Source: BQOK01 sp048388525 (lineage in GTDB: Bacteria > Bacillota > Clostridia > Oscillospirales > Ruminococcaceae). From it: a DNA stretch of 64,000 nucleotides. The stretch covers positions 1-64,000 of the forward strand of contig NZ_DBGCTQ010000121.1 in the NCBI RefSeq assembly GCF_048388525.1, written 5' to 3'. The notes beneath the pieces are model-generated. The model did no database searches and had not been told where the DNA came from. It saw only the letters and a list, made by a program, of their open reading frames with translations. The first letter of the stretch is position 1. Each line of letters begins with the position of its first letter. This document shows, in pieces, positions 50,082 through 58,149 of this stretch. Position numbers and translations under genes: made by a program.

Positions 50082-51428
50082 ATGCAGAACGCAAAAAATG
50101 GGTATATCCTGGCCGGCACCGAGGCGTTCACCCGGGGGGAACTGGACAATGTGGCCCTGGCTGAAAATGCGGTGTGCCTGGAACAGACGGCGGGCCGCTA
50201 TGTGCTGTATGGGTGCTACACCTCGCCGGTGATCGCTTTCCCGCCGTTTACAGAACTGGCCATGAGCTGGAACGCCGAAACCCCGCAGGGCACGGTGGTG
50301 GAGGCGCAGGCCCGGGTGCTGGTGGACGGCGCATGGAGCGGCTGGATGAGCTTTGGCAAGTGGAGCCCGTACCTTTCGCGGGCCAGCGCCTGCCAACCGC
50401 CCGCAGCCCCGGCCTACCTGCAGGGCGACACGGTGCATGTCCCCCAGGGGCGTGCGATCCAGGCGCAGCTGCGCATTTATCTTTATACCGACGACGAGCG
50501 CCAGACGCCCAGTGTGCGGCTGCTGGCGGCCAGCGTGCGCCCGGCGGAGTGGGCCCAGGAGCCTGCCGCGCCCTATGGCCGCCTGCTGCGGCTGCCCGCC
50601 TACAGCCAGCAGGTGCGGGACCCGGCGCTGCGCCAGGGCATGAGCGCGGCCGCCGCGCTGGCGAGCCTTGTGAACCGGTGGGGGCAGGACGCGCTGCCCG
50701 AGGAGCTGGCCCACGCCATGTTCGACCACGGCGGCCCCGGCTGCCACAACCACGCCTTCGCCGCGGCCCTGGCAGGCGCCTACGGCTACGAGGCGTACCT
50801 TGCGTACCTGGACCCGGCGGCGGTGTGGAACCATGTGAAGCTGGGCGAGTCGGTGGCATTGGCGGTGCACTACGCCGCCACGCCCGAGGACGCGCAGGCC
50901 ACCGGCCTGCCCCTGCTGCCCGGCGCGTTTGCAAACGGCGAAAACCAGCTGATGGCGCTGCGCGGGTTCGAGCTGGCGGGCGACACGGCGTTCGCCCTGG
51001 TAAACGACAGCCTGGCACCCAGCGACCGGGAGGCCGAGCACCGCTATAAGGCCGACGACCTGTGGAAGGCGTACAGCGGCCGGGCCCTGCTGGTGCGGGG
51101 CAGGCACAAGGAGCAGGGCGCAGGCAGCCCCGGCCGCCGCCACGCTGCGCTGCGGCCGCTGCCCCAGGTGGGCGCTTACATGTTCCAGACCGAGGGGGGC
51201 GAGGACCAGCCCCTGCCCGCAGAGTTTGCAGGCACGATTGCCTGCGCGGTGCAGGACGGCACGGCCCACGCCACCACGGCCCACAAGCATTTTTGCTACG
51301 TGCAGGCGGCGGCCGACGGCGGCGTGCACCTGCCGCCCGAATTGCTGGGCGAAAGCAAAAAGATTACGGTTTACGCCATCTGGCCCAGCGGCTGCACGCT
51401 GGTGGGCGAGGTGAACACATCCGGATAA
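50082..51428 (+). CDS. C39-like peptidase fold protein lacking catalytic residues
   Basis: This 448-residue cytoplasmic protein has an N-terminal beta-rich domain (1-160), then a C39_2-like domain. Active members read roughly WCSPTS at the helix start. Here it is GMSAAA (M187 at the cysteine position). The later GHxxVVxGYD reads NQLMALRGFE (Q289 for histidine), while the following VND is kept. A C-terminal beta domain (about 355-448) ends in VYAIWPSGCTLVGEV. The fold assignment comes from this alignment by eye. It would be a pseudo-enzyme or binding protein. The next gene starts 38 nt later. Confidence 0.6.
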   Translation: MQNAKNGYILAGTEAFTRGELDNVALAENAVCLEQTAGRYVLYGCYTSPVIAFPPFTELAMSWNAETPQGTVVEAQARVLVDGAWSGWMSFGKWSPYLSRASACQPPAAPAYLQGDTVHVPQGRAIQAQLRIYLYTDDERQTPSVRLLAASVRPAEWAQEPAAPYGRLLRLPAYSQQVRDPALRQGMSAAAALASLVNRWGQDALPEELAHAMFDHGGPGCHNHAFAAALAGAYGYEAYLAYLDPAAVWNHVKLGESVALAVHYAATPEDAQATGLPLLPGAFANGENQLMALRGFELAGDTAFALVNDSLAPSDREAEHRYKADDLWKAYSGRALLVRGRHKEQGAGSPGRRHAALRPLPQVGAYMFQTEGGEDQPLPAEFAGTIACAVQDGTAHATTAHKHFCYVQAAADGGVHLPPELLGESKKITVYAIWPSGCTLVGEVNTSG

Positions 51429-51466
51429 ACCGGCCCGCCGGGCCGGAAAAAGAAGGGGGTCATACC

Positions 51467-52060
51467 ATGGAACGCACCATCATTGCACTGAGCCGCGAAT
51501 ACTGCACCGGGGGCATCGGCATCGCCCGCCAGGTGGCCGAGACGCTGGGGGTGCCTTTTTACGACAAGGAGCTGATCACCCTTGCCGCCAAGGAGAGCGG
51601 CCTTTCGGAGGAGGCGGTGGCCGCCAGCGAAAAGCGCCGCACGGGCAGCCTTTTGTACGGCCTTTACACCATGGGGGCCGACCTGCCCCTGAGCGACCAG
51701 GTGTACATCATCCAGAGCAAGGTGATCCAGTCGCTGGCGGAAAAGGGGCCCTGTGTGATCGTGGGCCGGTGCGCAGACTATGTGCTGCGGGACGACGAGC
51801 GCCTGCTGAGCGTGTTTTTGCACGCGCCCGCCGACTACCGGAGAAAGTGGGGCCTTGCACAAAAGCAGCTGCCCGCGGACCTGGACGACCGCGCCCTGGA
51901 AGCGCTGATCGAGAAGGAGGACAAACGCCGCGCGGGCTACTACAACTATTACACCGAATACCGGTGGGGCGCGGCCGGGCACTACGACCTGTGCCTGAAC
52001 GCCGAGCTGGGGCCGGAGCTGTGCGCGGGGCTGATTTTGCAGGCGACCGGAAGAAAATAA
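51467..52060 (+). CDS. Cytidylate kinase-like family protein
   Basis: This 197-residue protein is of the AAA/NMP-kinase-like family PF13189 type: MERTIIALSREYCTGGIGIARQVAETLGVPFYDKELI with a modified P-loop (YCTGGIGIA), IVGRCADYVLRDD, and the arginine-rich lid region. A true cytidylate kinase is usually encoded elsewhere, and these paralogues have unknown roles. GAAGGGGG precedes the ATG. It is probably cotranscribed with the C39-like gene. Confidence 0.8.
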   Translation: MERTIIALSREYCTGGIGIARQVAETLGVPFYDKELITLAAKESGLSEEAVAASEKRRTGSLLYGLYTMGADLPLSDQVYIIQSKVIQSLAEKGPCVIVGRCADYVLRDDERLLSVFLHAPADYRRKWGLAQKQLPADLDDRALEALIEKEDKRRAGYYNYYTEYRWGAAGHYDLCLNAELGPELCAGLILQATGRK

Positions 52061-52080
52061 AAGAAAAGATGCGTTATCTC

Positions 52081-52110
52081 TTGACAATAGTATGACTTTG
52101 TGCTAATAAT
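52081..52110 (+). promoter_or_regulatory. Promoter of the COG2509-type flavoprotein gene
   Basis: TTGACA at 52081-52086 and TAATAAT (52104-52110) are about 17 bp apart, with TGC before the latter. Transcripts would start near 52117 and meet the hairpin at 52145-52180 before the coding region. Confidence 0.68.
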
Positions 52111-52144
52111 AAAAGGGATAAGGCATTGCAAACAAGCATTTTAG

Positions 52145-52180
52145 GCCAGCTGCCGGCGTCCGCGGGCGGCTGGCTTTTTT
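52145..52180 (+). terminator. Intrinsic terminator in the flavoprotein leader
   Basis: GCCAGCTGCC (52145-52154) pairs with GGCGGCTGGC (52165-52174, one G-T pair), followed by TTTTTT. It lies between the promoter at 52081 and the start codon at 52224, so it may be an attenuator. It could equally end readthrough from the upstream operon. Confidence 0.78.
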
Positions 52181-52223
52181 GCGGCCACAACCACAATTTT
52201 GTTCACAGGAGGGCTTTTTGAAC

Positions 52224-53627
52224 ATGTATGATCTGGTGATCGTGGGCGCCGGCCCGGCCGGCATTTTTACCGCGCTGGAGCTGCTGCGCAAGGGTTCAAA
52301 GCAAAAAATGCTGATCGTGGAGAAGGGCCGCCCGGTGGAAAAGCGCCACTGCCCCAAGGCCGAAACCGGCCGCTGCATGAACTGCAAGCCCTACTGCCAT
52401 ATCACCACCGGCTTTTCGGGCGCGGGCGCCTTTTCAGACGGAAAGCTGAGCCTGTGCTATGAGGTGGGGGGCGATCTGCCCAGCCTGATCGGCGAACAGT
52501 TTGCCCAGGAATTGATGGACTATACCGACGGCATCTACCTGGAATTCGGCGCGGACCCCCACGTGGAGGGGGTATACGACGGCGAGGAGATCAAGGAGAT
52601 CCGCAAGAACGCCATCCAGGCGGGGCTGAAGCTGGTGGACTGCCCGATCCGCCACCTGGGCACCGAGAAGGCCCAGGGGCTTTACCTTGCCATTCAGAAC
52701 TACCTGGCCGATCACGGGGTGGAAATGCTGTTTGGCACCGAGTGCACCAACATCCTTTTGGAGGGCGACCAGTGCCTGGGGGTGCGGGTGCGGGAGAATG
52801 GCGGCGCGGAGCGCGAGGTGCGGGCAAAGCGCACGGTAATCGCCACCGGCCGCCGCGGCGCGGACTGGCTGGAAAACATCTGCGCCGAGCACGGCATCGC
52901 CCACAAGCCCGGCACGGTGGACATCGGCGTGCGGGTGGAGGTGCGCAACGAGGTGATGGAAAAGGTGAACAAGGTGCTGTATGAGTCGAAGCTCATCGGC
53001 TACCCCAAGCCCTTTAAAAACAAGGTGCGCACCTTCTGCCAGAACCCGGGCGGCTTTGTGAGCCAGGAGAACTACGACAACGACCTGGCGGTGGTGAACG
53101 GCCACTCGTACAAGGAAAAAAAGAGCCCCAACACAAACCTGGCCATTTTGTGCAGCCACAACTTCACCGAGCCCTTCAACCAGCCCATCGAGTATGCCCA
53201 AAAGGTGGGCGAGCTGACCAACATGCTGGGGGCGGGGCACATTATGGTGCAGCGCTACGGCGATATTCTGGACGGCAAGCGCACCTGGGCCAAGGAGCTG
53301 AGCCAATCGAACGTAAAGCCCACGTTGGTGGACGCGGTGGCGGGCGATATTACCGCCGCCATGCCCTACCGGGCCATGACCAACATTGTGGAGTTTATCC
53401 AGATGCTGGACCAGGTGGTGCCGGGCTTTGCCAGCGGCGAGACCCTTTTGTACAGCCCGGAGCTGAAATTTTACTCGAACCGCATCCGCATGGACGCGGA
53501 CCTGGTGACCAACATCCGGGGCCTGCACTGCCTGGGCGATTCTTCCGGGTGGACGCGGGGGCTGATGATGTCCAGCGTGATGGGGGTGCTGATGGGGCAG
53601 AAGATCATGCAGTGGGAGAAGCGCTGA
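52224..53627 (+). CDS. NAD(P)/FAD-dependent oxidoreductase (COG2509-like)
   Basis: This 467-residue protein has the FAD-binding N-terminus MYDLVIVGAGPAGIFTALEL. A cysteine-rich segment CPKAETGRCMNCKPYCHITTGFSGAGAFSDGKLSL is typical of the COG2509 flavoprotein family. TVIATGRRGADW and the C-terminal GLHCLGDSSGWTRGLMMSSVMGVLMG (FAD/GD motif) follow. Its substrate is unknown. ATG 52224 follows AGGAGGG by 10 nt; the TTG at 52218 is a possible alternative. A single-gene unit. Confidence 0.83.
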   Translation: MYDLVIVGAGPAGIFTALELLRKGSKQKMLIVEKGRPVEKRHCPKAETGRCMNCKPYCHITTGFSGAGAFSDGKLSLCYEVGGDLPSLIGEQFAQELMDYTDGIYLEFGADPHVEGVYDGEEIKEIRKNAIQAGLKLVDCPIRHLGTEKAQGLYLAIQNYLADHGVEMLFGTECTNILLEGDQCLGVRVRENGGAEREVRAKRTVIATGRRGADWLENICAEHGIAHKPGTVDIGVRVEVRNEVMEKVNKVLYESKLIGYPKPFKNKVRTFCQNPGGFVSQENYDNDLAVVNGHSYKEKKSPNTNLAILCSHNFTEPFNQPIEYAQKVGELTNMLGAGHIMVQRYGDILDGKRTWAKELSQSNVKPTLVDAVAGDITAAMPYRAMTNIVEFIQMLDQVVPGFASGETLLYSPELKFYSNRIRMDADLVTNIRGLHCLGDSSGWTRGLMMSSVMGVLMGQKIMQWEKR

Positions 53628-53727
53628 GACGAAGAAGGGCCAAAAGAGAGCTTTGGCCTGAATGGTGTCAATGGTGTCAAATGGTGCTGCCGGCTGAAGA
53701 AAAGAGCACAAGGTTTTTATTAAAAAA

Positions 53728-53767
53728 GATCCTGCCCGTGAAAAACATCGCGGGCAGGATCTTTTTT
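53728..53767. terminator. Bidirectional terminator
   Basis: GATCCTGCCCG (53728-53738) pairs with CGGGCAGGATC (53751-53761), flanked by AAAAAA and TTTTTT, serving the flavoprotein gene and the convergent XRE unit. Confidence 0.88.
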
Positions 53768-53776
53768 GTGTATGGA

Positions 53777-53904
53777 CTATTCCAGCAGGGTGAGGAAGGT
53801 GCGCACCTTTGCGAGTTGGTTTGGAAGTAGGCGCTGAACACCCCGCGGACTTTTTCGATCTCGAAGCGCTGCGCCTTGGAATACAGTCCTTCTTTCATTC
53901 TCAT
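53777..53904 (-). pseudogene. Small ORF with a probable frameshift, downstream of the XRE gene
   Basis: From the ATG at 53904 (or 53898) the frame reads MRMKEGLYSKAQRFEIEKV then ...GVFSAYFQTN. At about 53812-53818 it becomes Cys/Pro/Ser-rich and runs through the terminator. If one base is restored there, the frame continues AKVRTFLTLLE and stops at 53777-53779, just before the terminator. The natural product would be about 41 residues. It starts 7 nt after the XRE gene, so it was probably cotranscribed. It may be a real indel or a sequence error. No family is recognised. Confidence 0.45.
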
Positions 53905-53910
53905 TATCCT

Positions 53911-54237
53911 CTACTGGTATTCCTCATTGACCATCACGTTGATAACACGAAAAATCCGTTCCCGCTCCTCCGGCGGTAAATTCTGTAATTTGTCGTCAAG
54001 CTCTGTCTCCCGGATTTTAAAGCCGCATTCCAAAACATCCTGAAGTACCAGGTCGGCGGACGTTCCCAGCGCTCCTAATATATTTACCAGGACTTCGAGG
54101 CTCGGCGCGCGAACACCGCGTTCTATTGTTGAAATCGCACTTACCGTCACCTCGATTGTCTCTGCCAATTCACTTTGGCTAAATCCTACTTGTTGCCGCG
54201 CTTCTTTGATCCTTCTGCCTATTTTCTTTTTGTCCAT
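53911..54237 (-). CDS. XRE family transcriptional regulator
   Basis: This 108-residue protein has a Cro/CI-type HTH at residues ~5-58 (IGRRIKEARQQVGFSQSELAETIEVTVSAISTIERGVRAPSLEVLVNILGALG). A short helical tail rich in Glu and Arg follows. Start 54237 has GGGAAG upstream; an ATG at 54258 lacks a site. Codon use and base composition are clearly less GC-rich than neighbours, which suggests horizontal gain. Such regulators often come from plasmids, phages or ICEs. Confidence 0.85.
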   Translation of the reverse strand: MDKKKIGRRIKEARQQVGFSQSELAETIEVTVSAISTIERGVRAPSLEVLVNILGALGTSADLVLQDVLECGFKIRETELDDKLQNLPPEERERIFRVINVMVNEEYQ

Positions 54238-54554
54238 ATTACTTCCCATACCTAACATTAGCAGTGATTACGGCCCAAAGCCAGACTCATCTCATATTCC
54301 GATACGCCTTTGCCAAAACGAAGTGTGGTAATGCGCCCGCGGATAAATGGACGAAAAGCATCCCGTTCCACACGTCCACCCCACTTTCATTATTACTGTA
54401 ACTAATGATAAACATTTTAAAAGTGGCTATATAAGGATTTAAAATGTTAATTATATTTAAAAGTATGATTAAAAGTGTTATAGTTTAAAAATGGAAAAAG
54501 AAAGAAATAAATATGGGACGATTTGGAGAAAAAAGCAGTGCGGGAAACGCCGGT
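54238..54554. other. A/T-rich intergenic stretch
   Basis: About 300 nt with very low GC for this genome, notably 54380-54500, with several TTTAAAA/AAAAGT repeats on one strand. I see no gene. It includes the upstream region of the XRE gene, whose promoter I cannot place with confidence. Confidence 0.55.
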
Positions 54555-54583
54555 TTGCCGTTTTTTTAAGCATATGCTATAAT
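54555..54583 (+). promoter_or_regulatory. Promoter of the cyclophilin-gtrA unit
   Basis: TTGCCG (54555-54560) and TATAAT (54578-54583) are 17 bp apart, and TGC before the -10 makes it extended. The leader then carries a GC hairpin (GCGCGCGGC 54607-54615 with GCCGCGCGC 54625-54633) just upstream of GGAG. Confidence 0.78.
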
Positions 54584-54651
54584 ACTTGCACAATACTAAA
54601 AACAGCGCGCGCGGCCCCCAGGGCGCCGCGCGCGGGAATGGAGAAACGAGT

Positions 54652-55128
54652 ATGGTACGCATCACCATGAAAAACGGCGGCGTGATTGAGCTGGAGCTGG
54701 ACGAAAAGGCCGCGCCCCTGACTGTGGAGAACTTTTTGAAGCTGGTGAACGAGGGCTTTTACGACGGCCTGACCTTCCACCGCATCATCCCCGGGTTCAT
54801 GATCCAGGGCGGCTGCCCGGACGGCACCGGCATGGGCGGCCCGGGCTGGCACATCAAGGGGGAGTTCCAGAAAAACGGCTGGGAGAACCCCATCCGCCAC
54901 AGCCGCGGCGTGATCAGCATGGCGCGGGCCATGGACCCGGACTCGGCCGGCAGCCAGTTCTTCATCATGCACGCCGACGCGCCGCACCTGGACGGCAGCT
55001 ACGCCGCCTTTGGCCGGGTGGTGAGCGGCATGGACGTGGTGGATGAGATCGCGGCCGTGCCCACCGGTTATGCCGACAAGCCCAAGGAGCCCGTGGTGAT
55101 GGAGAGCGTGCGGGTCGTGGAAGAATGA
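54652..55128 (+). CDS. Cyclophilin-type peptidyl-prolyl cis-trans isomerase
   Basis: This 158-residue protein has the cyclophilin core: FYDGLTFHRIIPGFMIQGGCPDGTGMGGPGW (catalytic Arg in FHRIIPGFMIQGG), GVISMARAMDPDSAGSQFFIMHADAPHLDGSYAAFGRVVSGMDVVD. No signal peptide, so cytoplasmic. It speeds proline isomerisation in folding proteins. GGAG at 54641 precedes the ATG. The stop overlaps gtrA (ATGA). Confidence 0.94.
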   Translation: MVRITMKNGGVIELELDEKAAPLTVENFLKLVNEGFYDGLTFHRIIPGFMIQGGCPDGTGMGGPGWHIKGEFQKNGWENPIRHSRGVISMARAMDPDSAGSQFFIMHADAPHLDGSYAAFGRVVSGMDVVDEIAAVPTGYADKPKEPVVMESVRVVEE

Positions 55129-55568
55129 CCGAGCGGCTCAAGCAGCTGTGGACTAAATATTACGAGCAGCTGACCTACCTGATCTTTGGGGGGCTTGCCA
55201 CCCTTTTGAACATTGTGCTTGCCATGGTGTTCCGCAGTTTCGGTATGCCTACCACCCTGAATACGGTGCTGGACAACGTGATCTGCATCCTGTTCGCCTA
55301 CACCACCAACCGGCTGTGGGTATTCAAAAGCCGCAGCAGGGGCGCCGACGCGCTGCGGGAATTCGGCTCGTTCATTGCCTGCCGCGTGGGCACCATGGTG
55401 ATGGACGTGGCGGTGATGTGGCTGGGGGCCGACGTGATCGGCCCGGCACTTGTGCCCGCCGCCTGGCTGGGGCTGTGGTTTTTGGGCGTGAAGGTGTTCT
55501 CGAACGTTTTGGTGATCGTGTTCAACTACGTTTTTTCCAAAAAGATCATTTTCATCAAGAAAAAGTAG
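55125..55568 (+). CDS. gtrA: GtrA family flippase-like protein
   Basis: This 147-residue protein has four membrane helices of the GtrA family (LTYLIFGGLATLLNIVLAMVFR, FAYTTNRLWVFKSRSRG, and VLVIVFNYVFSKKIIFIKKK at the end). GtrA proteins move undecaprenyl-phosphate-linked sugars across the membrane. The likely GtrB partner is at 15093. It overlaps the cyclophilin gene by ATGA, an unusual pairing. Confidence 0.86.
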   Translation: MTERLKQLWTKYYEQLTYLIFGGLATLLNIVLAMVFRSFGMPTTLNTVLDNVICILFAYTTNRLWVFKSRSRGADALREFGSFIACRVGTMVMDVAVMWLGADVIGPALVPAAWLGLWFLGVKVFSNVLVIVFNYVFSKKIIFIKKK

Positions 55569-55607
55569 GCTGCCAGGCACATTTTTTGCCGAAACTGAAG
55601 CATTTGC

Positions 55608-55650
55608 AAAAGGTATTTCGTTTGAATGAACGAAATACCTTTTATTTTTT
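55608..55650 (+). terminator. Terminator after gtrA
   Basis: A perfect 15-bp stem (55608-55622 with 55629-55643), then A and TTTTTT at 55645-55650. Confidence 0.9.
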
Positions 55651-55661
55651 GCAATATGGTA

Positions 55662-55693
55662 TTGACAAATAATATTATACGAAATATAATATT
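55662..55693 (+). promoter_or_regulatory. Promoter of the PadR operon with overlapping palindrome
   Basis: TTGACA (55662-55667) and TATAAT (55685-55690) are perfect consensus boxes 17 bp apart. AATATTATA (55671-55679) and TATAATATT (55685-55693) form a perfect inverted repeat over the -10. PadR proteins bind such AT-rich palindromes and repress their own operon. Confidence 0.85.
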
Positions 55694-55722
55694 GCTACAG
55701 ACACAACAAAGGAGGCGAGGGC

Positions 55723-56043
55723 ATGGCGTTTAATACGGGAGCGGCCCTGCTGGATGCATTGGTTTTGAGCACAGCGGCGCGGGAGCCGACCTATGGCTAC
55801 CGCATCACCCAGGATGTGCGGCAGATCATGGTGGTGAGCGAGAGCACTTTATACCCGGTGCTGCGGCGCCTGCAAAAAGAGGGGTATCTGGAGACCTACG
55901 ACCAGGAATTCGCGGGGCGCAACCGGCGCTATTACCGGCTGACCGAGCCGGGCGGCGAGGCGCTGGAGCAGTACCGGGTGGACTGGATCGACTACAAGAC
56001 AAAGATCGACGCAATGCTGTTGGGAGAGGGGGAAGCGCAGTGA
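55723..56043 (+). CDS. PadR family transcriptional regulator
   Basis: This 106-residue winged-helix protein: LDALVLSTAAREPTYGYRITQDVRQIMVVSESTLYPVLRRLQKEGYLETYDQEFAGRNRRYYRLTEPGGEALEQY, the PadR core (YGYxI, ESTLYPxLxRL, RRYYxLTxxG). It is the first gene of an operon encoding envelope-stress-like membrane proteins, overlapping the next gene by 4 nt, and likely represses it via the palindrome at 55671-55693. GGAGG lies before the ATG. Confidence 0.92.
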   Translation: MAFNTGAALLDALVLSTAAREPTYGYRITQDVRQIMVVSESTLYPVLRRLQKEGYLETYDQEFAGRNRRYYRLTEPGGEALEQYRVDWIDYKTKIDAMLLGEGEAQ

Positions 56044-56873
56044 CCAGGGAGGAATTTTTGCAGCGGCTGGACAAGGCGCTGCTGGCGCAGGTGACCGAGG
56101 AAGAGCGGACCGAGGCCATCCAGTTTTACGAAGAATACTTCAGCGAGGCGGGCCCCGAGCAGGAGGGGGCCGTGCTGGCCGAGCTGGGCAGCCCCGAAAA
56201 GGTGGCGGCGATCATCAAGGCCAACGTGCCGGGCAGCCGCGCCGAGCAGGCGGCGGAACAGCCCGCCGCGCAGCAGGAGGAGTCGCCGGCCGAGGCAGCC
56301 CCCGCGCCGCAGCTGACCCTGGAGGGGCCGGACTGGGCCGCCGGCAAGCCGCAGGAACAGCCCCGGGAGGAAGAAGAAGCTCCGCAGGAGGCGCAGCCCG
56401 AGCACCAGATCCCGCTGCCGGTGTATGCCAGGCCGCGGGCGGCGGGCGCGGCGGCCATTGCCCAGAGCGCGCCCGTTTACGGCCCCCGGGCCGGCGCGAC
56501 GCGCCGGGGCCTGAGCAACAACACGATCCTGCTGATCGTGCTGGCGGTGCTGCTGATGCCCCTGTGGGGCGGGCTGCTGACCGGCGTGCTGGGGGTGCTG
56601 TTCGGCATTCTGTGCGTGGGCTTTGCGCTGGTGATCGCGGGCGGCGCCACCATTGTGGCGGTGATCACGGTGCTGGCGGCCAACGCCTCCGCGGCCTTTG
56701 CCGCCGGCATTCCGGTGGGCCTGCTGACCGTGGGCGTGTGCATGGTGGCGGCAGCGCTGGGCATCCTGCTGATTGCGGGCGGGCTGTGGTTCAACTTCCG
56801 GGCGATCCCCGCGCTGTGGCGCGGTGCCAAAAAAGCGATCAACCGGCTGCTGGGCCGCCGGAAGGAGGCGTGA
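56040..56873 (+). CDS. DUF1700/HAAS domain membrane protein
   Basis: This 277-residue protein starts at GTG (56040), overlapping padR. The N-terminal HAAS domain (MTREEFLQRLDKALLAQVTEEERTEAIQFYEEYFSEAG...LGSPEKVAAIIKANV) is the typical signalling domain of PadR-linked operons. A Pro/Glu/Ala/Gln-rich linker (about 75-160) follows, then four C-terminal membrane helices. It likely relays membrane state to the PadR protein. Confidence 0.88.
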   Translation: MTREEFLQRLDKALLAQVTEEERTEAIQFYEEYFSEAGPEQEGAVLAELGSPEKVAAIIKANVPGSRAEQAAEQPAAQQEESPAEAAPAPQLTLEGPDWAAGKPQEQPREEEEAPQEAQPEHQIPLPVYARPRAAGAAAIAQSAPVYGPRAGATRRGLSNNTILLIVLAVLLMPLWGGLLTGVLGVLFGILCVGFALVIAGGATIVAVITVLAANASAAFAAGIPVGLLTVGVCMVAAALGILLIAGGLWFNFRAIPALWRGAKKAINRLLGRRKEA

Positions 56874-56876
56874 CGA

Positions 56877-57824
56877 ATGAAAAACTTTATTCGGGCCTGC
56901 GCGGGCCTTGCGGCCGTGTTCCTGGTGCCGGGCATTTTGTGCCTGGTGATGGGCACGGCGATGGGCGGCAGCTGGAGCGAGGCGATGCGCTACACCAGCG
57001 TGGGCGTTGGGCGGTACGGCAGCGTGCACCTGCTGGGCTGGGACGACGGCTACGTGAGCGACTGGGGAGAGTATTACACCGGGGAGCACCACGGCGGCTG
57101 GGCGGCGCCCGAGGCCCCCGAAGCCCCGGAACCGCCGCAAGCGCCCACCGCGCCCACGGCGCCCGGCGCCACCGAGCTGCGCCAGCGGCTGGGCAGCTAT
57201 AACGGGCTGGAGAACCGGGCCCCGGAAACAGTGGCGAAAGCCACCAAGCTGGAATTTGAGCTGAGCGGCACCAAGGAGATACAGATTATCCCGGCGGAGG
57301 GCTTTGGCCTTTACGCCGAGGGGGACGTGGGTACCCTGACCACCCAGATGGACGGCTCCACCTGGAAGGTGGAAACGAACCACCGGCGCACAGTGGCCGG
57401 CACGCTGTACGTCCTGCTGCCGGAGGGCGCGCAGTTTACCGAGATCGAACTGATGGTCGGCGCGGGCGGCATCAACGGCAGCGGCCTTTCGGCGGATAAG
57501 CTGGAGGCCACCGCGGGCGCAGGCGCGGTCGATCTGACCGGGGTGTGGGCCCGCAAGCTGGAGCTGACAGCCGAGGCGGGAAGCATTTCGGTGCAGGGCG
57601 AGGTGACCCAGAAAGCAGAGCTGGACGCTCAGGCGGGCTACATTTACCTGCTCACCCCGAAGCCCGCCGACTATGGCTACAAGATCGAGTGCAGCATGGG
57701 CAGCGTGAGCATCGACGGCGACACCTACAGCGCTTTGAGCAGCAGTGTGAAGCACAATTCCCACGCAGCCACGATCTTTGACGTGGAATGCAGCGTGGGC
57801 AGCGTGGAGGTGGCATTTGAGTGA
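56877..57824 (+). CDS. DUF4097-type beta-helix membrane-anchored protein
   Basis: This 315-residue protein has an N-terminal hydrophobic anchor (GLAAVFLVPGILCLVMG), a Pro/Ala/Glu linker at ~80-105, and a repetitive beta region (DVGTLTTQMDG, VGAGGINGSGLSADKLEATAGAGAVDLTGVWARKLELTAEAGSISVQGEV...) as in DUF4097/DUF2807 adhesin-like repeats. It lies in the PadR-HAAS operon, 3 nt after the previous gene. A role in envelope stress is inferred from the operon type. Confidence 0.85.
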   Translation: MKNFIRACAGLAAVFLVPGILCLVMGTAMGGSWSEAMRYTSVGVGRYGSVHLLGWDDGYVSDWGEYYTGEHHGGWAAPEAPEAPEPPQAPTAPTAPGATELRQRLGSYNGLENRAPETVAKATKLEFELSGTKEIQIIPAEGFGLYAEGDVGTLTTQMDGSTWKVETNHRRTVAGTLYVLLPEGAQFTEIELMVGAGGINGSGLSADKLEATAGAGAVDLTGVWARKLELTAEAGSISVQGEVTQKAELDAQAGYIYLLTPKPADYGYKIECSMGSVSIDGDTYSALSSSVKHNSHAATIFDVECSVGSVEVAFE

Positions 57825-57861
57825 GCCCCGACCCATACAATTAAAAAGGAGAGAGTGAATT

Positions 57862-58053
57862 ATGGAACCAAAACGTTTGACGAAGGGCCATACCAAAATG
57901 ATCTGCGGGGTGTGCAGCGGCCTGGCCGAATACCTGAATGTGGACGTGACGTTGGTGCGCCTGGGCGTGGTGGTGCTGACCGCCGTGTGGGGCAGCGGCC
58001 TGCTGGCGTATATCGTGGCGGCCATCATCATGCCCGAGCCCCCGCTGGAATAA
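57862..58053 (+). CDS. PspC domain protein
   Basis: This 63-residue protein is a bare PspC domain: RLTKGHTKMICGVCSGLAEYLNVDVTLVRLGVVVLTAVWGSGLLAYIVAAIIMPEPP, with one to two membrane segments. PspC proteins take part in phage-shock-like membrane stress responses. AAAAAGGAGAG precedes the ATG. It closes the PadR-HAAS-DUF4097 group. Confidence 0.92.
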   Translation: MEPKRLTKGHTKMICGVCSGLAEYLNVDVTLVRLGVVVLTAVWGSGLLAYIVAAIIMPEPPLE

Positions 58054-58149
58054 ACCCAAAACGGTCCGGCACAGGGCGGCAGCCTGCGCCGCCCTGTGCC
58101 GCTTTGCGGCCCGGCGCGCCGGGCTTATGGAAAAGGAGATGCGGATCCA

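Noticed and set aside
50174..51049. Second plus-strand frame inside the C39-like gene
   Set aside because: Ala/Gly/Arg-rich composition without domains. The frame at 50082 has a promoter and sensible protein features.
53656..53690. Short direct repeat of ATGGTGTCA
   Set aside because: Two 9-bp copies just after a stop codon are too short to call an element or a site-specific recombination target.
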